Shown here piece by piece: positions 56,487 through 64,000 of a stretch of DNA of 64,000 bases. Positions within the stretch are counted from its first letter, which is position 1. Each line of letters opens with the position of its first letter. The translations under genes were made by a program, and so were the position numbers. The stretch lies in assembly GCF_040892545.1 (NCBI RefSeq), contig NZ_CP156079.1, positions 2,701,501 through 2,765,500 of the forward strand. Direction: 5' to 3'. The stretch is from Paracidovorax avenae. Lineage in GTDB: Bacteria; Pseudomonadota; Gammaproteobacteria; Burkholderiales; Burkholderiaceae_C. The notes beneath the pieces are model-generated. The model had not been told where the DNA came from and made no database searches. It worked only from the letters and a program-made list of their open reading frames with translations.

Positions 56487-57539
56487 TTACTTGAAGCCGA
56501 CCCGGTCCAGCATCTGCTGCACCTTGGGCATGTGCTCGCCCACGGCACTGATCGGGATCGTCTCGCTCTTGAACGGCTGGCCGCCGGTCATGGCACGCAG
56601 CGCGGGATTCTCGGACACCACGCCCTTGGCCGCCGGCCACTCGTTGTTGCCGTTCGCGAAGTAGTTCTGGGCCACGGGACTGGCCAGGTACTCGAGGAAC
56701 TTGACCGCATTGGCCTGGTTCTTCGAATACCGCGCCACGGCACCGCCCGCGATGTTCATGTGCGTGCCCCACGACTGCTGGTCGGGGAACACCACCGCCA
56801 CCTTGCTGGCCACGTCCTTGTCCTCCGGCTTGTCCGACCGCATGATGCGGGCTAGGTAATAGCTGTTGGTGACGGCGATGTCGCATTCGCCCGCCGCCAC
56901 GGCGCGGATCTGGTCGGTGTCACCGCCCTTCGGGGGACGCGCGAGGTTGGCGACCACCCCCTTGAGCCATGCTTCGGCCTTCTGCTCGCCCAGATGCTCC
57001 GTCACCGCGCCGAACAGGCTCAGGTTGTAGGGGTGCGAGCCCGAGCGGATGCAGATCTTGCCCTTGTTCTTCGGGTCGCCCAGTTCTTCGTAGGTGTCCA
57101 CGTCGTCCTTGTTCACCTTCGCCTTGTTGTAGACGATGACGCGTGCGCGGGTGGACAGGCCGAACCAGGCGATGCCGCCATCGGCGGCAGGACGCGCGCG
57201 CAGGTTCGCGGGAATCGCGTCTTCCAGGGCCTTGGATTGGATCGGCAGGAAGAGGCCGTCCGCCTCGCCGCGGTAGAGGCGGGCCGCGTCCACCAGCAGG
57301 ATCACGTCGGCCGGGGAGGCGGAGCCTTCGGCCTTCAGGCGCGCCATGATCCCCGCGTCATCGGCATCCACCCGGTTGACCTTGATGCCGGTGGCCTGCG
57401 TGAATCCGCTGTAGAGCGCCTCGTCCGTCGCGTAATGGCGTGCCGAGTACAGGTTCACGACCTGTTCCTGGGCGAGCGCGGTGCCGGCGATGGCCAGCAG
57501 GCTGGCGGATGCGATGAAGCTCAGGATGCGGTTGCGCAT
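56487..57539 (-). CDS. Ferric iron ABC transporter substrate-binding protein (FbpA/FutA type)
   Basis: The 350-residue periplasmic protein has a signal peptide ending at ALA-QE, residue 23. VNLYSARHYATDEALYSGFT opens the mature part, and the iron-ligand region near the C-terminal half is ITNSYY-like (AVTNSYYLARIM, paired Tyr). SARHY and NSYY are standard for FutA/FbpA. Its permease and ATPase are not in the window. A Fur-like palindrome lies about 70 bases upstream. Confidence 0.9.
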   Translation of the reverse strand: MRNRILSFIASASLLAIAGTALAQEQVVNLYSARHYATDEALYSGFTQATGIKVNRVDADDAGIMARLKAEGSASPADVILLVDAARLYRGEADGLFLPIQSKALEDAIPANLRARPAADGGIAWFGLSTRARVIVYNKAKVNKDDVDTYEELGDPKNKGKICIRSGSHPYNLSLFGAVTEHLGEQKAEAWLKGVVANLARPPKGGDTDQIRAVAAGECDIAVTNSYYLARIMRSDKPEDKDVASKVAVVFPDQQSWGTHMNIAGGAVARYSKNQANAVKFLEYLASPVAQNYFANGNNEWPAAKGVVSENPALRAMTGGQPFKSETIPISAVGEHMPKVQQMLDRVGFK

Positions 57540-57607
57540 GCGGTGGTTCTCTCTCTCTTGGTGGTCGGTGGAAGATGGTCCCGGAAGAGCGGGAATGATA
57601 TGGCAGA

Positions 57608-57622
57608 CGCGAATCATTCGCG
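57608..57622. promoter_or_regulatory. Fur-box-like palindrome upstream of the iron-binding protein gene
   Basis: CGCGAATCATTCGCG is a perfect 7-1-7 palindrome whose centre AATCATT matches the Fur 7-1-7 core (TGATAATCATTATCA). The outer bases are G/C-shifted. It ends 69 bases before the start codon. Confidence 0.5.
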
Positions 57623-57680
57623 ATAAAGACCGGCGCCAGCCCATGGCATTGCAGGACCGGCCTGCCATCGGCGCCTCACG

Positions 57681-57710
57681 GGCAAAGAAAAAGCCGGCAG
57701 GGCCGGCTTC
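57681..57710 (-). terminator. Intrinsic terminator after the SWIB gene
   Basis: AAGCCGGC and GCCGGCTT form an 8-bp stem with a 3-base loop at 57691-57709. On the minus strand it is followed by TTTTTCTTTG. It ends the transcript of the SWIB gene that stops at 57769. Confidence 0.85.
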
Positions 57711-57768
57711 TTCCTTGAGGGGCGACCGGAAACCGGCCACCTTCGGCCCCGCATGGGGCCGAGGCACG

Positions 57769-58074
57769 TCACTTCACGTGCTTGCCGATCAGGCCGGCCA
57801 TCTCGAACATGGAGACCTGCGGCTTGCCGAACACTTCCTTCAGCTTCGCGTCGGCGTTGATCATGCGCTTGTTGGCGGCGTCCTGCAGGTTGTTGGCCTT
57901 GATGTAGGCCCACAGCTTGCTGATGATCTCCGTGCGGGGCAGCGGGTCGGAGCCGACCACGGCGGCCAGCGCCGGGCTGGGCGTCAGGGCCTTCATGAAG
58001 GCGGCGTTGGGCGTGCGCTTCTTGGCGGGCGCCGCGGCCTTGTCGGCAGCCGGAGCTTTCTTTGCAGTTGCCAT
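57769..58074 (-). CDS. SWIB/MDM2-domain protein
   Basis: The 101-residue protein has a Lys/Ala-rich N-terminal tail (MATAKKAPAADKAAAPAKKR) and a SWIB domain from about residue 23. That domain contains LAAVVGSDPLPRTEIISKLW, AYIKANNLQDAANKRMINAD and VFGKPQVSMFEMAGLIGKHV. Stand-alone SWIB proteins occur in many betaproteobacteria and chlamydiae and are thought to bind DNA or chromatin. Related domains occur at the end of some topoisomerases. The start has AAGGAAAAACCAAC upstream. Its exact role is unknown. Confidence 0.92.
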   Translation of the reverse strand: MATAKKAPAADKAAAPAKKRTPNAAFMKALTPSPALAAVVGSDPLPRTEIISKLWAYIKANNLQDAANKRMINADAKLKEVFGKPQVSMFEMAGLIGKHVK

Positions 58075-58151
58075 GTTGGTTTTTCCTTGTTGGGAGTGAA
58101 ATAGCGGTGACCAGCGAAAACCTGCTGTTCACTGGTTCGGCGAATGCTAAT

Positions 58152-58194
58152 GGCAAAAAAACGCCTTTCCAAGGGAAGAGCGCGTTTTTTTGCC
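58152..58194. terminator. Bidirectional intrinsic terminator upstream of SWIB
   Basis: GGCAAAAAAACGC at 58152-58164 pairs with GCGTTTTTTTGCC at 58182-58194, with an inner CTTTCC/GGGAAG helix. It ends the minus-strand transporter transcript (58284) before the SWIB gene. Confidence 0.85.
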
Positions 58195-58283
58195 TCCAGT
58201 TGTTGCGACCCGGCCGTCGAAAGCGGCGTACGTTTCGAGGTGCGGAAAATCAAGGCCTGCGATACGTCCTCCGACGCCTGCCT

Positions 58284-59213
58284 CTAACGGCTCCGTACCC
58301 GGCGCTGGCCCAGCAGGATCATTCCCACGGCGAGCAAAATCACCGCGCAGGCCCAGCCCTCGCGGGAGGAAATCGCTTCGCCGGCCAGCGCGCAGCCCAG
58401 GGCGAGCGCCACCGCGGGGTTCACGAACGCATAGCTGGACGCCAGCGCCGGGCTGGCATGGGCGAGCAGGTACAGGTATGCGCTGAAGGCGACCAGGGAG
58501 CCGAACACCACCAGATAAGCCCAGGCGGCGAGCGCCGCGGCGCTGGGCGGCCAGGCGGGGCGTTCTCCCAGGGCGAAGGAAATCGCCATGAGCACGGCAC
58601 CGCCGCACAGCATCTCGCTGGCAAACCCCATCGGCCCGGGAGCCAGCGGCAGGCGCGTAGTGGAGAGCACCGAGCCGAGCGACCAGCATGCCGTGGCCGC
58701 CAATGCACACACCACGCTGGCCGGGGCTGCGGAGAAACTCTCGCCCCGCATCAGCAGCGCCACGCCCAGCGCGCCGAGGCACACCCCGGCCAGCTCCCAG
58801 GCACCCGGGCGGCGTCCCCAGAACAGGCCCCAGCCGGTAACCATCAGCGGCACGGAGGCGACGCATGTCGCGATCAGCCCGGAGCCCACGTGCACGCTGG
58901 CCGTGGCGATGAGTCCCATTCCGGCCCCGAGCATCAGGCTGCCCACGATGAACGCGTTGCGCCATTGCCGCGCCGTGGGGAGCAGGGCAGCGACTCCCGC
59001 ACCGCGGCCTCGCCAGGCCATGAACAGCGCCAGCAGCACGCCCGCCAGCAGGAACCGGGAGCCCATCTGGAAAAACGGCGGGAAGCTCTCCAGCGCAATC
59101 CGGATCGCCAGGTAGGTGGAACCCCAGACCAGATAGCAGCACAGCAGGGCCAGCAGCGTGCCTGCCGGAAGGCGGGCCGTGGTGAAAAAAGTCGGAGCGG
59201 TGGTGGTCGGCAT
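58284..59213 (-). CDS. EamA/DMT-family transporter
   Basis: The 309-residue membrane protein has two EamA repeats and about ten helices. ALLCCYLVWGSTYLAIRIAL is the family opening. SSYAFVNPAVALALGCALAG lies near the end, with the YedA-like EAISSREGWACAVILLAVGM. It is divergent from an Lrp-type regulator gene, 93 bases apart, a common arrangement for amino acid exporters. The substrate is inferred only. Confidence 0.88.
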   Translation of the reverse strand: MPTTTAPTFFTTARLPAGTLLALLCCYLVWGSTYLAIRIALESFPPFFQMGSRFLLAGVLLALFMAWRGRGAGVAALLPTARQWRNAFIVGSLMLGAGMGLIATASVHVGSGLIATCVASVPLMVTGWGLFWGRRPGAWELAGVCLGALGVALLMRGESFSAAPASVVCALAATACWSLGSVLSTTRLPLAPGPMGFASEMLCGGAVLMAISFALGERPAWPPSAAALAAWAYLVVFGSLVAFSAYLYLLAHASPALASSYAFVNPAVALALGCALAGEAISSREGWACAVILLAVGMILLGQRRVRSR

Positions 59214-59306
59214 GGCCCATATCCTATGAAAGCTGCCGGGCGCACAACAGGGCAATCCAAAGGTTAAATGGCTGCCTTGCCGGTGTTTTCATGGCCAAAT
59301 GGCAGG

Positions 59307-59798
59307 ATGACCGAAAAGAACGAAGTCGACGCCTACGATGCCCGCATCCTTGCGGCCCTCCAGCAGGATGGCCGCATCACCATGGCCGAACTGGGGCGGC
59401 AGGTGCATCTCAGCCAACCTGCGGTCACCGAGCGGGTGCGCAAGCTCGAGGCGGCCGGCATCATCCGGGGCTATGGCGCCCGGGTGGACCATGCCGCCCT
59501 GGGCTATGGCATCCGCGCCATCATCCGGGTGGGGCGCGCGGAATATGCGCGCGTCGTGCGGCTCATCGAGCAGACGCCCGAGGTGGTCAATGCCTACAAC
59601 GTGACCGGTGACGACAGCTGGATCCTGGAGATCGTGGTCATCGACGTCAGCCACCTCGACGCGGTCGTGACCGCGTTCTGCCTGCTGGCCGAAACCTCCA
59701 CCTGCATCGTGCTCAACGCGCCTCGGGAAAACGCCCCGGTACTGCCGGCCCGCCGCGACAGCATCAGGCCGCCCTTCCGCAAGGTCACGGGCCGCTGA
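59307..59798 (+). CDS. Lrp/AsnC-family transcriptional regulator
   Basis: The 163-residue protein starts at the ATG giving MTEKNEVDAYDARILAALQQ. The helix-turn-helix is GRITMAELGRQVHLSQPAVT at about 20-39, then ERVRKLEAAGIIRGYGARVD. An RAM/AsnC effector domain covers about 75-140. The regulator is divergent from a DMT exporter and near a second one, and probably controls one of them in response to an amino acid. Confidence 0.92.
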   Translation: MTEKNEVDAYDARILAALQQDGRITMAELGRQVHLSQPAVTERVRKLEAAGIIRGYGARVDHAALGYGIRAIIRVGRAEYARVVRLIEQTPEVVNAYNVTGDDSWILEIVVIDVSHLDAVVTAFCLLAETSTCIVLNAPRENAPVLPARRDSIRPPFRKVTGR

Positions 59799-59820
59799 GG
59801 CCGCGCGGCAGGTGGTCCGC

Positions 59821-60777
59821 TCAGGCCTGCGGGGGCTGCCCGCCGGACGCCGCCGGTTTCCGGCGCCCTGGCAGCGTGGCCAGCACCACGCTCGCCACCG
59901 CGATCCCGAAGGCCACCAGTTGCAGAGGGGTGAACCGCTCGCCCAGCACCACCACGCCGACCAGCGCTGCGCTGACAGGCAGCATCACGGTGAAGACACC
60001 GCCCTGCGCGGCGGGAACGACCTTCAGTCCGGTCATCCACAACCAGACGGTCCACACGCTCGCGGCCAGCGCATAGAACACCAGCAGCAGCCACATACCC
60101 GGCTTGAGTGACGAGAAATCGAACTGCAGTGCCGCATACAGCCCCATCGGCGTGGCCAGCAGGAATCCCCACAGGTTGATCAGCGCCGTGATGCGGCGCG
60201 GGCCCAGCGTGCCCGTGAGCTTCTTGCCGATCACCGAGTAGGCCGCCTCGCAGATCACTGCGCCGATCAACAGCAATTGCCCGAGCCAGACGAGGTGGCG
60301 GGGCTGGGCAACGCCCTGCGTGCCGGTATCGGCATGTGCGCCGGCTCCCGGCTGCGCCACGGAAAACAGCGCGATGCCCAGTACCGCGAGGCCCACGGCC
60401 GCCCAGGTGCGGCGGGGCACCCGCTCCTTCAGGAAGAACCAGCTCATCACCGCGACCGCCGCCGGAATGCCCGCCATGGTGACGCCGGCAGTGACCGCGC
60501 TGGTCAGCCCGACGCCCGAGATCATGCACAGCGTGAACAGGAAATTGCCCAGGAACGATTCCAGGAACAGCAGGCGGCGCACCTGCGGAGACATGGAGGG
60601 CTCGTCCGCCGGCTTGCGCAGCCACGACAGCATGCCCAGGCCACCGATCCCGAACCGCATCCATGCCAGCAGGAAGACCGGCAGCGCCTGGGACAGGGGT
60701 TTGGAAAGTGCGACATAGCTGCCCACCAGGATCATGCTGAGGGCAAGGCAGAGATAGGCGACTGGGCGGCTGGGCAT
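59821..60777 (-). CDS. EamA/DMT-family transporter
   Basis: The 318-residue membrane protein has about ten helices. It opens PVAYLCLALSMILVGSYVAL, contains AVTAGVTMAGIPAAVAVMSW and ends in VLGERFTPLQLVAFGIAVAS with a Pro/Gly tail. It lies convergent to the Lrp regulator, 22 bases away. The substrate is unknown, probably an amino acid or related metabolite. Confidence 0.88.
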   Translation of the reverse strand: MPSRPVAYLCLALSMILVGSYVALSKPLSQALPVFLLAWMRFGIGGLGMLSWLRKPADEPSMSPQVRRLLFLESFLGNFLFTLCMISGVGLTSAVTAGVTMAGIPAAVAVMSWFFLKERVPRRTWAAVGLAVLGIALFSVAQPGAGAHADTGTQGVAQPRHLVWLGQLLLIGAVICEAAYSVIGKKLTGTLGPRRITALINLWGFLLATPMGLYAALQFDFSSLKPGMWLLLVFYALAASVWTVWLWMTGLKVVPAAQGGVFTVMLPVSAALVGVVVLGERFTPLQLVAFGIAVASVVLATLPGRRKPAASGGQPPQA

Positions 60778-60841
60778 GCGGCGATCGTGGCCCGGATCGA
60801 TAGACTGCAGGGCCGACGCTGATTTCTAGGACCCATGCATC

Positions 60842-61270
60842 ATGCCTCAGCCGCCGCGCTCCGATTCCGCTCGCCACGTATTCGTCTACGGCACCCTGCG
60901 CCGCGGAGGGAGCAACGACATCACCCGGCTCGATCCGCCACCGGTGCCCGTCGGCACGGCAGCGGTGCCCGGCGTGCTCTACGACCTCGGTGCCTACCCG
61001 GGCATCGCGCTGACCGGCCCCGCGTCCGAAGGGGAAGGGCGGGTGCCCGTGCTGGGAGAGGTCTATGCAATCACCCCCGCGCTCGAGCGCTGCCTGGACC
61101 GGATCGAGGAGATCTGGCCCGAACCGTCCGGCGAATACGTCAAGCGCGAGGTGGTGGTTCGCCTCAAGGAGGGTGGGGCGGAGCTTTCGTGCCTGATATA
61201 TGAGATCGCGCCAGCTTTCCTGCGGGGTGCGCCCAGGCTTCTACATGGTGACTGGATGGCAGCGCGCTGA
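60842..61270 (+). CDS. Gamma-glutamylcyclotransferase-like (AIG2/GGCT) protein
   Basis: The 142-residue protein has the GGCT fold motif FVYGTLRRGGSND (YGTLRxG) at the N-terminus. VPGVLYDLGAYPGIAL follows, then GEVYAITPALERCLDRIEEI with the catalytic Glu candidate. Small cytoplasmic family members act on gamma-glutamyl amines or are uncharacterised. The last part of the gene turns AT-richer. It has no operon partner. Confidence 0.85.
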   Translation: MPQPPRSDSARHVFVYGTLRRGGSNDITRLDPPPVPVGTAAVPGVLYDLGAYPGIALTGPASEGEGRVPVLGEVYAITPALERCLDRIEEIWPEPSGEYVKREVVVRLKEGGAELSCLIYEIAPAFLRGAPRLLHGDWMAAR

Positions 61271-61333
61271 AATTTCACCCATGAAACGCCCATGCCGTAT
61301 TGTGAAAAGGCGAAATGTTGCGGTGCCGCATAA

Positions 61334-61350
61334 TTTCTCGATACGAGAAA
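61334..61350. promoter_or_regulatory. Inverted repeat in the aceA upstream region
   Basis: TTTCTCG-ATA-CGAGAAA, with 7-bp perfect arms, lies about 170 bases before aceA in an AT-rich stretch. It is a candidate protein-binding site. No gene or terminator role is evident. Confidence 0.4.
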
Positions 61351-61395
61351 ATGCATTTTGCAATTCGAAATTAGACATGTAAGTCATTGATCTTA

Positions 61396-61423
61396 TTGAA
61401 TAAAATTTTATGTCTTATATAAG
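61396..61423 (+). promoter_or_regulatory. Possible aceA promoter overlapping the large palindrome
   Basis: TTGAAT at 61396-61401 and TATAAG at 61418-61423 are 16 bases apart. TATAAG lies in the middle of the perfect palindrome at 61408-61429, which would allow direct repression. Confidence 0.4.
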
Positions 61424-61429
61424 ACATAA
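61408..61429. promoter_or_regulatory. 22-bp perfect palindrome upstream of aceA
   Basis: The palindrome has core GTCTTATATAAGAC with TTAT/ATAA on its flanks. It lies about 90 bases before the aceA start and is paired with a second related repeat 30 bases on. This looks like the operator of a dimeric regulator of acetate/glyoxylate metabolism. The regulator is not in the window. Confidence 0.65.
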
Positions 61430-61440
61430 GAGCTTGCGCG

Positions 61441-61456
61441 GGTCTTCTACAAGACC
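61441..61456. promoter_or_regulatory. Second operator-like repeat upstream of aceA
   Basis: GGTCTTCTACAAGACC has 6-bp perfect arms around CTAC. TCTT-N4-AAGA is shared with the perfect palindrome. The centres are 30 bases apart, about three helical turns. Confidence 0.58.
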
Positions 61457-61520
61457 TAAAGTTGTCTCCAAGGACGGCACACACCGCCTTCGTGTTTCCA
61501 CCCACTTCCTGGAGATGACC

Positions 61521-62840
<1,320 letters not shown>

Positions 62841-62847
62841 TCAGCCG

Positions 62848-62878
62848 CCGCGGGCGGGCCCTTGCGGCCCGCCCGCGG
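62848..62878 (+). terminator. GC-rich hairpin after aceA
   Basis: CCGCGGGCGGGCC at 62848-62860 and GGCCCGCCCGCGG at 62866-62878 form a 13-bp perfect stem with loop CTTGC. It starts eight bases after the aceA stop. There is no T-tract, so it may act as a partial or Rho-aided terminator or as 3' end protection. Confidence 0.65.
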
Positions 62879-62886
62879 GCACGGGT

Positions 62887-62892
62887 TAGAAT
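62887..62892 (+). promoter_or_regulatory. Probable -10 box of the thrS leader transcript
   Basis: TAGAAT lies 35 bases before the leader peptide ATG. The -35 would fall in the right arm of the aceA hairpin and is not recognisable. The same hexamer precedes the tRNA-Pro and fadB genes. Confidence 0.42.
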
Positions 62893-62926
62893 GCCTGCAT
62901 CAACCACTTGCAAGGGCGAGAAAGGC

Positions 62927-62977
62927 ATGACGGTTATGACACCGCGAACTACGGAGACCTCCTCCAGCAGCCGCTAG
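62927..62977 (+). CDS. thrS leader peptide, threonine-rich
   Basis: A 16-codon ORF encodes MTVMTPRTTETSSSSR. Five of 16 residues are Thr (codons ACG, ACA, ACT, ACG, ACC at 62930, 62939, 62948, 62951 and 62957). AGAAAGG lies just before the ATG as a modest ribosome binding site. It precedes the threonyl-tRNA synthetase gene and a terminator. Its codons overlap the first of four pairing segments of an attenuator. The function is read from design: ribosomes stalled for lack of charged tRNA-Thr would prevent termination. Confidence 0.82.
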   Translation: MTVMTPRTTETSSSSR

Positions 62978-63057
62978 GCTGCATGTTCGCGCCTGCACGT
63001 CACTCATTGTTGCCTGCACCCCCGAAAAAGCGCGGACATCGTTCCGCGTTTTTTTTT
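62943..63057 (+). promoter_or_regulatory. Transcription attenuator of thrS
   Basis: Four segments pair in alternative ways. Segment 1 CGCGAAC (62943-62949, inside the leader ORF) pairs with segment 2 GTTCGCG (62985-62991). Segment 2, extended to 62992, pairs instead with segment 3 GCGCGGAC (63030-63037), all eight bases with one G-U. Segment 3 also forms the terminator stem with segment 4 TCCGCG (63043-63048). A GCAGCC/GGCTGC hairpin at 62967-62982 nests in the 1:2 structure. This is the classical protector, antiterminator and terminator layout. Confidence 0.8.
63025..63057 (+). terminator. Intrinsic terminator in the thrS leader
   Basis: CGCGGA at 63031-63036 pairs with TCCGCG at 63043-63048 around a 6-base loop. 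Nine T follow, with an A-tract before the stem. It lies 49 bases upstream of the thrS start codon, so it controls read-through into thrS. Confidence 0.9.
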
Positions 63058-63106
63058 CGCCTTCGCTTTTCTCGCGCATCCTCCCGTCGAACCAAGGCTC
63101 CATCAC

Positions 63107-64000
63107 ATGATCCGGATCACGCTCCCCGACAACTCCCAACGCGAATACGCCGGCCCCGTCTCCGTGGCCGACGTGGCCCAGTCCATCGGGCCGGGGCTCG
63201 CCAAGATGACCGTGGCCGGCAAGGTCGATGGCCGCCTGGTGGACGCCAGCGATGTGATCGACCACGACGCGCGCCTGCAGATCATCACTCCGCGGGACCA
63301 GGAGGGCGTGGAAATCATCCGCCACTCCTGCGCCCACCTGGTGGGCCATGCCGTCAAGCAGCTCTACCCGACGGCGAAGATGGTGATCGGCCCGGTGATC
63401 GAGGAGGGCTTCTACTACGACATCGCCTATGAGCGTCCCTTCACGCCCGAAGACCTCGCGGCGATCGAGCAGCGCATGAAGGAACTCATCGCGCAGGATT
63501 ATGACGTCGTCAAGAAGATGACGCCCCGCGACGAGGTGATCGAAGTCTTCCGCGAGCGTGGCGAGGAATACAAGCTGCGCCTCGTGGAGGACATGCCCGA
63601 CGAGAAGGCCATGGGCCTGTACTACCACCAGGAATACGTGGACATGTGCCGCGGCCCGCACGTGCCGAACACCCGCTTCCTGAAAGTGTTCAAGCTCACG
63701 CGCGTCTCCGGTGCCTACTGGCGCGGCGATGCCAAGAACGAGCAGCTGCAGCGCATCTACGGCACCGCCTGGGCCGACAAGAAGGACCTGGAGGCGTACG
63801 TCAAGCGCATCGAGGAAGCCGAAAAGCGCGACCACCGTCGCCTCGGCCGCGAGCTCGACCTGTTCCACATCGACGAGCACTCCCCCGGCACGGTCTTCTG
63901 GCACCCGAAGGGCTGGACGATCTGGCAGGGCGTGGAGCAGTACATGCGCCAGGTGTACCGCGACAACGGCTACCAGGAGGTCAAGGGCCCGCAGATCCTC
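63107..64000 (+). CDS. thrS: Threonyl-tRNA synthetase (partial, runs off right edge)
   Basis: The first 298 residues are visible, and the frame is open to the window end. A TGS domain covers about 1-61 ([16 protein letters not shown]). The editing domain has HSCAH at 73-77 in [20 protein letters not shown] and the third pair in [12 protein letters not shown]. The catalytic core begins near 245 with [20 protein letters not shown] and TVFWHPKGW. It charges tRNA-Thr and edits Ser. The leader upstream carries a Thr-codon attenuator, so expression probably rises when charged tRNA-Thr is scarce. Confidence 0.96.
   Translation, partial: MIRITLPDNSQREYAGPVSVADVAQSIGPGLAKMTVAGKVDGRLVDASDVIDHDARLQIITPRDQEGVEIIRHSCAHLVGHAVKQLYPTAKMVIGPVIEEGFYYDIAYERPFTPEDLAAIEQRMKELIAQDYDVVKKMTPRDEVIEVFRERGEEYKLRLVEDMPDEKAMGLYYHQEYVDMCRGPHVPNTRFLKVFKLTRVSGAYWRGDAKNEQLQRIYGTAWADKKDLEAYVKRIEEAEKRDHRRLGRELDLFHIDEHSPGTVFWHPKGWTIWQGVEQYMRQVYRDNGYQEVKGPQIL

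Noticed and set aside
61408..61456. Possible CRISPR or short tandem repeat upstream of aceA
   Set aside because: Only two related palindromes are present, without equal spacers or repeat units. They look like operators.

Overview
The window is a GC-rich, gene-dense bacterial chromosome segment from a betaproteobacterium of the Comamonadaceae. The best fit is the plant-pathogenic Acidovorax/Paracidovorax group. The reasons are the Burkholderiales-type gene content and order, a five-step hut pathway, a XopG/HopH1-type type III effector behind a textbook PIP box, and a secreted GH5 endoglucanase. I see no insertion sequence, prophage, rRNA or CRISPR array. Both window edges cut genes.

Layout. 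1-2646 (minus): an RsbR-RsbS-RsbT stressosome module followed by an RsbX-like phosphatase that runs off the left edge. 2647-18314 (plus): a large histidine-utilisation locus with an NMT1-type ABC transporter, hutC, hutH, hutU, an IclR-type regulator, a polar amino acid ABC transporter, a PhyH-family dioxygenase, hutD, hutI, hutF and hutG. Three TGTATA(T/G)ACA palindromes mark likely HutC operators. 18318-22636: a DMT exporter, a PAP2-phosphatase lipoprotein with autotransporter-type repeats, and psd. 23168-25345: infA, tRNA-Pro(TGG), an SGNH hydrolase and a membrane acyltransferase. 25395-29059 (minus): selO-msrB-yciB-bolA-ppiC.

29244-36156: an acyl-CoA ligase and a complete LivKHMGF-type transporter whose LivF has Arg in place of the Walker A Lys. 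36306-36920: an IPTL-CTERM surface protein. 37100-42358: a Sia-type switch (CBS-PP2C phosphatase, SiaB, SiaC, SiaD diguanylate cyclase) followed by an EAL phosphodiesterase. 42331-43677 (minus): the GH5 cellulase. 44020-49778: beta-oxidation genes (fadB, thiolase, thioesterase, acyl-CoA dehydrogenase). 49854-50531 (minus): the low-GC type III effector. 50809-56359: SDR, thioesterase, MDR, GNAT and GST genes, and an HSD10-type dehydrogenase behind a LiuR-like site. 56487-61270: a ferric-iron binding protein with a Fur-like site, a SWIB protein, two DMT transporters, an Lrp regulator and a GGCT-like protein. 61521-64000: aceA with several operator palindromes, then thrS.

The most striking observation is upstream of thrS. 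A 16-codon ORF with five Thr codons is followed by four mutually exclusive pairing segments ending in an intrinsic terminator, which is a complete classical transcription attenuator. The other leading items are the PIP-box/XopG gene, the LivF Walker A substitution, the Sia module with a soluble CBS phosphatase, and the aceA operators. All calls come from reading sequence and from remembered family features. No database search was run.
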